Source of the DNA: Candidatus Gastranaerophilales bacterium
GTDB lineage: Bacteria; Cyanobacteriota; Vampirovibrionia; Gastranaerophilales; Gastranaerophilaceae
Direction: 5' to 3'
NCBI GenBank assembly: GCA_944323115.1
Contig: CALURG010000079.1
Location: 62,001-126,000, forward strand
DNA: 64,000 nt
A program made the position numbers and the translations under genes. The first letter of the stretch is position 1; every line of letters starts with the position of its first letter. The notes under the pieces were generated by a model, which saw nothing but the letters and a program-made list of their open reading frames with translations, did not search any database and was not told the DNA's origin. This document shows, in pieces, positions 57,475 to 64,000 of the stretch.

Positions 57475-59520
57475 TTACATTTTAAGCCACATAGCGTCAT
57501 AGGGTTTTAACCTTACGGTAAGTTTTTTGTTCTGTACTCTTGCACGCACCATTTTGTCGGTCAAAAGGTCTTTTAAGAATATGTCTTTTGATTTTTTGCC
57601 GAAATCATCGTTTGTAAAAATAACCGTAGCTCTTACTCTGTCGGATGAAAGATTGTTTATTATAACAATTCTGTCGTCTTTGTACTCCCGGACGTAAGCA
57701 AAAACTTCGGGAGTTTGTGTTTTTATTTCGGTAAATGTACCTTTTGTAATTACCGGATATTGTTTTCTTACTCTTATCAACTGTTTTACACGTGAATAAA
57801 CTTTATGATTGTATGAGTTTGTATTTTTCATTGCGTCATAAAAAACTTTTTGTTTTATCGGGCCTCTGTTTATATCACGGCTGTCAAAATAACTCAAAAG
57901 CTTTGCTTTATTTTTCTTGTCGGATTTTTGTTTTGCTTCTCTGATTTTTGCACTTTGTTTTGCATTTGCAAAGTTGTTCGGCATTCCTATTTCATCACCG
58001 TAATAAATTATCGGCACTCCCGGCAAAGAAAGCAAAATAGAAAAAGCCATGCCTATTCTGTCCGGGTCATTATCCAAAAAGCTGGCAAGTCTTCCGCTCA
58101 CGCCGTAGCCTTTTCTGAACGCTGCACCTTTTGGTGCTAGTCCGTCAAACAAAAGCTCTCTGGTTTTTTCATTTACCATCTCAAGCGTAAGTTCATCGTG
58201 CACTCTCAAAAACATTGCCCAAGCAGCAGAATCAGGTATTTTTGGGGTGTTTTTGTAAGCTTTCCAAAAATATGTATTGTCTGCCGTAACGAGAGAAGCC
58301 CATATAGCCGGCATATAAGGAAAATGATAGCATATTTGAACCTCATCGGTTCTTGTTATTTCTTTCAAATTGTCTTTAATTATGTGTTCTACTTTTCTGT
58401 CCGCACCAAAATACGGAAGAATGTTTTTTGGCTGCTGGCAGGCTTCTGCCTGTATAATGGAGCGAGGTGCTATTGTTTGCAAAAAAGCACTGATGAGCTG
58501 AATAATATAATGAGTTTTTGGCTGGTTTTCGGCACTTGTTCCTTTTTCTTTGCTCAAATAAGGAATAGCGTCCATCCTAAAAATATCTATACCCATATTT
58601 GCCCAAAAAGCCACTGTTTCAAGCATGTAATACAAAACTTGAGGATTCTCCCAATTTACATCAAGCTGAAACGGATAAAAAGTATGATAAATATAATAAT
58701 CTTTTCCTTTTATTGTAACTTTTCTATAATGGTTGTCCGTTATTTCAGGAAAAATAAGTCTTCTTTTGGAAACAGTTCCGTCTTTTTCTTTGTATTCAAC
58801 CATGTACCCGAGTTTGTCGTCTTTGTACTGTCTGTATTCCGGCATGTCTTCTCTGACGACAAAATAGTTGAGTTTGTTTATATCTCCTTTAAGTGCCTGC
58901 TGGAACCATTCATGCTGGTCGGAAAAATGGTTTAAAATTAAATCGGCTTTGATTTTAAAACCTTTTTCCTTTGCCGCACACATAAACTCTTCAAATTCTG
59001 CCATTCCTCCCAAATCCGCACGCACGTTTCTCGGATTTCTTACATCAAAACCTGAGTCATTCATGGGAGAATCGGCAAAAGGAAGAATATATATAGTCGT
59101 GACTCCCAAATCTTTAAGATAATCCAGCATTCCTATGAGTGTTTTAAAAGTGGAAGGTTTTCCTGTTTCATCAACTCCGAATTGGTCGGGATAAAACATG
59201 TAAACAACTTCGTTTTTATACCAATCAGAATCTCTTTTTAAGTCATCTTCAAAAAAAGCCTCGCTTCTTTGAAATTTCGATTTTTTTATTATTTTTTCAA
59301 CTTGGTCATATATAACATCAACATTTTCTTTGCCGTAAATATGTGCTATGGACGTTTTCATAGAAATTTCCAATTTCTTGGGCACAAGATTTTCATAATT
59401 CGGACGTGTTGTATTTGTGCTGAGGGATTTTGAATCTGTTTGAGCAGCAAAAACACCTAACCCGGAATAAAAAAACACAAGATTTATGAGCAAAAATACA
59501 GAGAATATACGTTTATACAT
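57475..59520 (-). CDS. Exported GH13 alpha-glucan-active enzyme (trehalose-synthase-like)
   Basis: A 681-residue enzyme. Signal peptide MYKRIFSVFLLINLVFFYS, likely cut after residue 27. The GH13 barrel shows GIDIFRMDAIPYL (catalytic Asp), IIQAEAC (acid/base Glu) and LRVHDELTLEMV (transition-state Asp). The last motif resembles that of trehalose synthases (TreS). However, cytosolic TreS proteins lack a signal peptide. It may act on maltose or maltodextrin in the periplasm. I chose ATG 59520 because GGAAAG lies about nine bases upstream. Confidence 0.88.
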   Translation of the reverse strand: MYKRIFSVFLLINLVFFYSGLGVFAAQTDSKSLSTNTTRPNYENLVPKKLEISMKTSIAHIYGKENVDVIYDQVEKIIKKSKFQRSEAFFEDDLKRDSDWYKNEVVYMFYPDQFGVDETGKPSTFKTLIGMLDYLKDLGVTTIYILPFADSPMNDSGFDVRNPRNVRADLGGMAEFEEFMCAAKEKGFKIKADLILNHFSDQHEWFQQALKGDINKLNYFVVREDMPEYRQYKDDKLGYMVEYKEKDGTVSKRRLIFPEITDNHYRKVTIKGKDYYIYHTFYPFQLDVNWENPQVLYYMLETVAFWANMGIDIFRMDAIPYLSKEKGTSAENQPKTHYIIQLISAFLQTIAPRSIIQAEACQQPKNILPYFGADRKVEHIIKDNLKEITRTDEVQICYHFPYMPAIWASLVTADNTYFWKAYKNTPKIPDSAAWAMFLRVHDELTLEMVNEKTRELLFDGLAPKGAAFRKGYGVSGRLASFLDNDPDRIGMAFSILLSLPGVPIIYYGDEIGMPNNFANAKQSAKIREAKQKSDKKNKAKLLSYFDSRDINRGPIKQKVFYDAMKNTNSYNHKVYSRVKQLIRVRKQYPVITKGTFTEIKTQTPEVFAYVREYKDDRIVIINNLSSDRVRATVIFTNDDFGKKSKDIFLKDLLTDKMVRARVQNKKLTVRLKPYDAMWLKM

Positions 59521-59677
59521 AAAAATTAATCTTTCCTGTTCATGACTTAAATCAATTATCATTTTTAAACAAAGACAAGTCAAGATTTGTTAAAGTATGC
59601 TAAGAATATCTCCGGTATGACGATAAAAATTTTTTATAAAAACTAAGTTTTTTATGTTACAACCTTGCCGGACTTTT

Positions 59678-61045
59678 TTATTTTTCCGTATGTAATTTTT
59701 GTTTTTGCATTTCCAAAAGAGCGGTATATGTCGGCATAATTAACAATTGTTCGCCTTCTTCTATGCTTTTTACAGAATAGTCAATTGCTTCTTTTATATC
59801 TTTTTTGACTTCAATTTTTGCTTCGTCAAATCCGGCATATTTCATTCTTACAGCCATGTCATATGCTCTGCTTCCGCTCACTACAATACTGTTTTCATAG
59901 TCTTTTAAAAGTTCAAAATCCGTATCCCAAAGCCAGGAAACATCCCGTCCGTCAGCATAATTATCATTTATAATAATTAAAAGTTTTTTTGCTGATTTTT
60001 GATTTATTGTCCTTAGAACCTCAGATGCACCCGTTGGATTTTTTATCAGTTGAACAAGAATATTTCTTTTGTTTATCGAAAATCTTTCCGACCTTCCAAA
60101 AATTGATTCATAAGTATCGAGGCCTTTTTGTATAATTTCCGGAGAAATATTTAATTCCAAACATGCACTGACTGCGGCAAGAACATTGTATGTATTGTAT
60201 AAACCCGGAAGTTTGGTTTTAAAACACAATTCTTTATTTTCAGAATCTTTATTAAACTTTAAATATATTTCGGAATATTCGTCATAAATCACTCCATAAC
60301 CTTTATAATCAGGCTCGGGTCTTTGTCGGCCGCAATTTTTGCAAAAATATTTTCCAATATGTGCATAGTATCTTTTTTCGTAAGACAAATCAGAACCGCA
60401 TGGGCATGATACGGCTTCTGACGGAGCCAGTGATTCTTTTGAAGAAGTTTTGTATGTTATATCTTCGAATCCGAAAAAAATCTTTTTATTTTTTTCTCCA
60501 AGCGAAGAAAGCATTGGGTCATCCGTATTGACAAATATTTTTAAATTTGGATTTTTATCAATTGCTTCTTGGATTTTTTTTGCGGTTGTATTGAGTTCTC
60601 CGTACCTGTCCAATTGGTCTCGAAAAAGGTTTGTTACAAGCAGGTAATCCGCATTTATGTAATCATAAAGTTTTGTCAGGTATGCTTCATCGGATTCCAA
60701 AACAGCAAAATCAAATTTTGAAAAAGGTTTGTAACCGACAGCAAGAGAACTGGCTATGCCTGACAACATATTTGCCCCTTTTTCATTATGCAAAACAGAA
60801 TACTGCGAGACTTTTAAAATATGTGCAATAAGTCCGGCTGTGGTTGTTTTTCCGTTAGTACCCGTAACGGTCAAAATATTTTTTTTGCAATATTTTGACA
60901 TAAAAGACAAAAAGTTTTTTGATATTTTTAAAGCGACCACTCCCGGCAGTGAGGTACCCGGACTTTTAAAAAAATGCAAGCTCTCATTTACTGCTTTCGC
61001 ACCAAACAGTGCTGTGTAAAAACTAAGTTTATCCGTTGTTTTCAT
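59678..61045 (-). CDS. murT: Lipid II amidation ligase MurT (Mur ligase/DUF1727)
   Basis: A 455-residue protein. GTNGKTTTAGLIAH is the Mur ligase ATP site. A Cys4 zinc-ribbon (CPCG...CKNCG, about residues 200-225) is inserted in the middle domain. The C-terminal DUF1727 domain (QLIKNPTGASEVL, NDNYADGRDVSWLWD) is diagnostic. MurT with GatD amidates the D-Glu of lipid II. GatD is not in the window. I favour ATG 61045 over the longer frame from 61084, which would overlap the start of folC. Confidence 0.88.
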   Translation of the reverse strand: MKTTDKLSFYTALFGAKAVNESLHFFKSPGTSLPGVVALKISKNFLSFMSKYCKKNILTVTGTNGKTTTAGLIAHILKVSQYSVLHNEKGANMLSGIASSLAVGYKPFSKFDFAVLESDEAYLTKLYDYINADYLLVTNLFRDQLDRYGELNTTAKKIQEAIDKNPNLKIFVNTDDPMLSSLGEKNKKIFFGFEDITYKTSSKESLAPSEAVSCPCGSDLSYEKRYYAHIGKYFCKNCGRQRPEPDYKGYGVIYDEYSEIYLKFNKDSENKELCFKTKLPGLYNTYNVLAAVSACLELNISPEIIQKGLDTYESIFGRSERFSINKRNILVQLIKNPTGASEVLRTINQKSAKKLLIIINDNYADGRDVSWLWDTDFELLKDYENSIVVSGSRAYDMAVRMKYAGFDEAKIEVKKDIKEAIDYSVKSIEEGEQLLIMPTYTALLEMQKQKLHTEK

Positions 61046-61067
61046 ATCAATGATTATATCGTAAAAT
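61039..61067 (+). promoter_or_regulatory. Putative folC promoter, -10 six bases before ATG
   Basis: TTTTCA (61039-61044), 17 bases, then TAAAAT (61062-61067). The -10 box ends six bases before ATG 61074. It lies over the murT start on the other strand. Confidence 0.4.
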
Positions 61068-61073
61068 TTAAGC

Positions 61074-62354
61074 ATGGAAAACAATTATCAAAAAGCAATC
61101 AATCTAATAACCTCAAGAGAAAAGTTCCACATATGTCTGGGATTGGACAGAATTTTAAAAATTTTGGAAATTCTCGGCAATCCCCAAAAAAATCTCAAAA
61201 TAATTCATGTTGCAGGGACAAACGGTAAAGGTTCGGTTTGTGCAATTTTGTCAAAAGTTCTTTCCTGTGCCGGGTACAAAACCGGTCTTTATACAAGCCC
61301 TCATATCTTGGAATATACGGAACGCATAAAAATCAACCAAACGGATATTTCAAAAATTGATTTTGCTGATTTGATTTTTGAAATATCGGATATTGCACAA
61401 AAAAACAATATTTACCTTACAGAATTTGAACTGCTTACGGCTGCGGCATACAAATATTTTTCCGACAAACAAACCGATATTTGTGTAATAGAAACCGGGC
61501 TGGGCGGAAGACTGGATGCAACATCTGCCATATCAGAAAATGTTTTGTCAATAATCACTTCGATAAGTTTTGATCATGTTGACAGGCTTGGTGACACTAT
61601 AGAAAAAATAGCTTTTGAAAAAGCAGGGATTATAAAAAACGGCTGTCCGGTGCTTGTCAGCAAAAAAAACAAGGGTTTTGAAACAATTTTAAAAACAGCA
61701 AAAGAAAAAAACAGCAATATTCTTGTACCCGAAAACTACGTGGATTTAAGGTTTGAAAACAACAGAAATTATGCTTTTTACAAAAATGAAAAATATGAAT
61801 TTAATTTGCTTGGTTTGTGGCAAAAAGAAAATCTTGAGCTGGTTTTCAGATGTATTGAATATTTAAAAAATTCAGGATATGAAATTTCCAAAGAGGCTGT
61901 AAAAAAAGCTCTCAAAACTATTTTTTGGCCATGTCGTATGCAGTATATTGAAAAATACAATCTCTTGATTGACGGAACTCACAATCCGGACGGTGCAAGG
62001 GTTTTGAAAGATAGTTTGGATTATTATTTCCCCAATCAAAAAAGAGTTTGGATTTACGGCTCATTAAAAACAAAGAATTACAAAAAGGTTATGGAAACTC
62101 TTTTTTCAAAAGATGATGAAGTATATTTCTATGATTTCAAATACCCTAACAGCGTAAATTTTCAAGATTTACAAAAAATAATTGCAAAATCATACCCCAT
62201 AAATCAAAAAGAACTGGAATATCTTTTGGAAGAAAACAAAAATAAACAAAATCTCGTTGTCATTTCAGGCTCTTTTTATATGATAGGTTCAATTTTTTCT
62301 CAAATGTCTTCCGATTTTTTTAAAAATATTGCCAGGTTGGATAATATCTTATAA
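61074..62354 (+). CDS. folC: Folylpolyglutamate synthase / dihydrofolate synthase
   Basis: A 426-residue Mur-ligase-superfamily enzyme: HVAGTNGKGSVCAIL is the P-loop (GTNGKGS), YTSPHILEYTERI and VIETGLGGRLDATSA are family motifs, and ITSISFDHVDRLGDT is typical. It adds glutamate to folates. It is divergent from murT with only 28 bases between start codons. Confidence 0.94.
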   Translation: MENNYQKAINLITSREKFHICLGLDRILKILEILGNPQKNLKIIHVAGTNGKGSVCAILSKVLSCAGYKTGLYTSPHILEYTERIKINQTDISKIDFADLIFEISDIAQKNNIYLTEFELLTAAAYKYFSDKQTDICVIETGLGGRLDATSAISENVLSIITSISFDHVDRLGDTIEKIAFEKAGIIKNGCPVLVSKKNKGFETILKTAKEKNSNILVPENYVDLRFENNRNYAFYKNEKYEFNLLGLWQKENLELVFRCIEYLKNSGYEISKEAVKKALKTIFWPCRMQYIEKYNLLIDGTHNPDGARVLKDSLDYYFPNQKRVWIYGSLKTKNYKKVMETLFSKDDEVYFYDFKYPNSVNFQDLQKIIAKSYPINQKELEYLLEENKNKQNLVVISGSFYMIGSIFSQMSSDFFKNIARLDNIL

Positions 62355-62447
62355 ATTTTTAGTCATCCATAATGTCATGAACAAAAAGAACTCTCCATTT
62401 TCTTTGTTAGCTGTTTAGTAATGAAAAGAAAGGAAAAAGCTAAAGTG

Positions 62448-63134
62448 ATGTTGACTACTGTGGAACAAGACAATCAGATTATTAATGTAGTTATAGTTGA
62501 AGATTACAAATTGACAAGAGTAGGACTGCGTTCGGCATTGAACGAGTTTGACAATATCAACGTAGTCGGTGAAGCGGAAGACGCAATAAAAGGACTGGAA
62601 GTAATAAAACAAAAAAAACCGGATGTAGTGCTTATGGATTTGGGCCTGCCCGAAATGAACGGAATCGAAGCAACACAAAAAGTAAAAGAACTTTCTATGG
62701 AAACAAAAGTAATAATTCTTACCTCTCATGACAGAGAAGAAGAGGTTCTTGCCGCACTCGGTTCGGGTGCTTCTGCATATTGTTTAAAAGATATTGACCC
62801 GACTACACTGGCTTCGGTTATTAAAAATGTTTCAAAAGGTGCTTGCTGGCTTGATTCTGCTGTTGCACAGGTGGCTTTGAATTTGTTCCCGAAACCTGAA
62901 AACATAAACCTGCAAAACAGCACGGAAATTTCTGATGCAAGGGCACAATTGACCGAAAGAGAATTTGAAGTATTGAGACTCCTTGTTAAAGGAAAAAGCA
63001 ACACGGAAATAGCAAAAGAACTGATTGTCAGTGTACATACGGCAAAAGCTCATGTTTGCAGCATTTTACAAAAATTGTGTGTTGATGACCGTGTTCAAGC
63101 CGCAGTAAAAGCTATTAAAGAAAATATTATTTAA
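62448..63134 (+). CDS. NarL/FixJ-type response regulator
   Basis: A 228-residue regulator with a receiver domain (VVIVEDYKLTRVGL; phospho-Asp in VLMDLGLPEMNG; conserved Lys later) and a LuxR-type HTH (LTEREFEVLRLLVKGKSNTE, then a recognition helix with VSVHTAKAHV). No kinase lies next to it. I prefer ATG 62448 because AAGGA lies upstream; ATG 62421 is in frame and adds nine residues. The gene ends before a strong terminator. Confidence 0.93.
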   Translation: MLTTVEQDNQIINVVIVEDYKLTRVGLRSALNEFDNINVVGEAEDAIKGLEVIKQKKPDVVLMDLGLPEMNGIEATQKVKELSMETKVIILTSHDREEEVLAALGSGASAYCLKDIDPTTLASVIKNVSKGACWLDSAVAQVALNLFPKPENINLQNSTEISDARAQLTEREFEVLRLLVKGKSNTEIAKELIVSVHTAKAHVCSILQKLCVDDRVQAAVKAIKENII

Positions 63135-63199
63135 TTTTTTGAACGGTTTATAAAAAAACAAACAATTTACCACAACACAATATTTGATTCACACTAATA

Positions 63200-63237
63200 A
63201 AACCTCCTTTGTGAAAGAAATTTCATAACGGGGGTTT
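63200..63237 (+). terminator. Rho-independent terminator after the response regulator
   Basis: A 17-bp imperfect stem (AAACCTCCTTTGTGAAA, 63200-63216, with 63221-63237) capped by a GAAA tetraloop and followed by T residues. Two G-T pairs and one mismatch. It separates the regulator gene from the umuC promoter. Confidence 0.9.
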
Positions 63238-63248
63238 TTAAAAACATG

Positions 63249-63277
63249 TTGACAAATTATAGACAAATGTCTATAAT
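63249..63277 (+). promoter_or_regulatory. Strong umuC-like promoter with palindromic operator
   Basis: A consensus promoter: TTGACA (63249-63254), a 17-base spacer, TATAAT (63272-63277). A perfect inverted repeat covers the spacer and the -10 box: ATTATAGACA at 63256-63265, two central bases, then TGTCTATAAT at 63268-63277. An unrepressed promoter of this quality would be very active, so a repressor binding the palindrome is likely. Confidence 0.75.
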
Positions 63278-63297
63278 AAAATTGTAAACAAAAAAGA

Positions 63298-63370
63298 GCG
63301 GAACATTTACACCTTCCTTCCCGGCTTAAAATTTGCAAATCTCAACATGTCTTTGTTCCGCTTGTTTTTT
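63298..63370 (+). ncRNA. Structured leader or small RNA ahead of umuC
   Basis: GCGGAACA (63298-63305) pairs with TGTTCCGC (63354-63361), followed by TTG and a T-run to 63370. With a start near 63284 this would be a transcript of about 87 bases ending at an intrinsic terminator. It could be an attenuating leader for the umuC-like gene or an independent small RNA. Stem ends are also preceded by A residues, so it may terminate in both directions. Confidence 0.5.
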
Positions 63371-63402
63371 CTTTTGTCTCAAGAAATATTAAGGTATCGG
63401 TT

Positions 63403-64000
63403 ATGGCGGAAATAGCTCTTGTGGATTGCAACAATTTTTTTGTTTCATGCGAACAACTCATGAATCCGGCTTTGAAAGACAAAGCTGTCTGCGTATTGAG
63501 CAACAATGACGGATGTATTATTGCCCGTTCAAAAGAAGCAAAAGAAATAGGCATACCTATGGGATATCCGCTTTTTAAAGCACGAAAAGAATTTAAAAAT
63601 GTTATCTATATTTCAAGAAATTTCGGACTGTATCATGATATTTCAAACAGAATTATGCTAAAGCTCCTAAACTACACTCCCGATGTTGAGCAATACTCTA
63701 TTGACGAAGCTTTTTTGGATTTAACCGGTTTAAAAAAACTCTACAGATGTTCTTACGAGGAAATTATTGCAAAAATAAAATATGAAATAGAAACACAAAT
63801 AGGTGTTCCTGTTTCTATCGGTCTTGCACCTACAAAAACCTTAGCAAAACTCGCCTGCGAAACAGCAAAAAAAAATGAAAAATTACAGGGACTTTTTCGT
63901 ATAAACAAAAGAAATTTGGATGAAATTTTGAAAAAAACTTATATTGAAGATGTCTGGGGTGTAGGCAAAAACACAGCCGCACTTTTTCACAAGTACGGAA
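63403..64000 (+). CDS. umuC: UmuC-like Y-family DNA polymerase, N-terminal part (runs off the window)
   Basis: 199 codons are visible. LVDCNNFFVSCEQLM carries the first catalytic Asp, YSIDEAFLDLTG the Asp101-Glu102 pair, and the SIGLAPTKTLAKLACE motif is typical of UmuC/DinB proteins. The opening is closer to UmuC than to DinB. Y-family polymerases copy damaged DNA. Start ATG 63403 is preceded by AAGG eight bases upstream. The palindromic promoter and structured leader upstream indicate tight control, probably by the SOS response. Confidence 0.92.
   Translation, partial: MAEIALVDCNNFFVSCEQLMNPALKDKAVCVLSNNDGCIIARSKEAKEIGIPMGYPLFKARKEFKNVIYISRNFGLYHDISNRIMLKLLNYTPDVEQYSIDEAFLDLTGLKKLYRCSYEEIIAKIKYEIETQIGVPVSIGLAPTKTLAKLACETAKKNEKLQGLFRINKRNLDEILKKTYIEDVWGVGKNTAALFHKYG

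Noticed and set aside
58198-58935. Long open frame on the plus strand inside the GH13 gene
   Set aside because: Antisense shadow with Cys/Phe-rich composition and no recognised domain.
63298-63361. SRP (4.5S) RNA candidate on either strand
   Set aside because: A GGGAAGGAAGG stretch is present on the minus strand, but the essential AGCAGC and GUCAGG segments around the tetraloop are missing.

Overview
The window reads as ordinary chromosome from an AT-rich, anaerobic, fermentative bacterium with a Gram-negative type envelope. My best guess is a gut Melainabacterium (Vampirovibrionia, order Gastranaerophilales), a non-photosynthetic sister lineage of cyanobacteria. Sequence cues: the F1 ATPase genes atpD-atpC stand alone, as in cyanobacteria; there are a DUF3326 protein and a DUF1822-like domain (both cyanobacterial families as I recall them); kdsA implies Kdo/LPS; a 2-oxoacid:ferredoxin oxidoreductase stands in for 2-oxoacid dehydrogenases; and several short proteins share lineage-style N-terminal tags. 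The placement is an inference and was not tested against any database. Coding density is very high. I see no tRNA, rRNA, CRISPR array, insertion sequence or prophage.

Layout. 1-3.4 kb: truncated HD-GYP protein, then an overlapping trio (UPF0173 hydrolase, DUF3326, prepilin-like protein). 3.5-12.5 kb: alr, a TPR protein, apt, rsmD, prfA, zupT, comF, rseP and a matrixin-type protease. 12.6-19.9 kb: pilT, kdsA, and a leftward operon korDABC-punA-ade. 19.9-27.1 kb: GH57/DUF3536 enzyme, an exported small protein, a GT-C type membrane protein, coaE, cysS. 27.2-33.2 kb: two membrane-anchored lineage proteins, then a very large anti-sigma-like transmembrane protein followed by a sigma-70 family factor. 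33.3-37.8 kb: recJ, a small internally repeated protein, fixX-fixC. 37.9-43.5 kb: DHH phosphoesterase, flhB, a FliA-like sigma factor, a histidine kinase, aroQ and a possible FliO-like protein. 43.5-50.7 kb: sugar-binding protein, rlmH, unknown proteins, nucleoside transporter, DedA protein, manC. 50.9-56.4 kb: atpDC, hisF, deoC, recO, a second pilT-like ATPase. 56.6-64 kb: sugar permease, exported GH13 enzyme, murT and folC in divergent orientation, a NarL-type regulator, and the start of a umuC-like polymerase behind a striking palindromic promoter.

How it fits together. Nucleosides can enter through the CNT transporter and be split by PunA, with Ade, Apt and DeoC handling the products. Ferredoxin reduced by the Kor complex and the FixCX pair point to fermentative electron transfer. 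GH57, GH13 and the scattered ABC sugar-uptake genes indicate glucan or maltodextrin use. Type IV pilus parts (prepilin, two PilT-like ATPases) and FlhB/FliA hint at surface machinery whose other genes lie elsewhere.

The signals I consider most worth following are the giant anti-sigma/sigma pair (29.7-33.2 kb), the 22-bp perfect palindrome over the umuC promoter (63.26 kb) with its structured leader, and a set of first-in-operon genes whose -10 box sits six bases before the ATG with no ribosome binding site, suggesting leaderless mRNAs.
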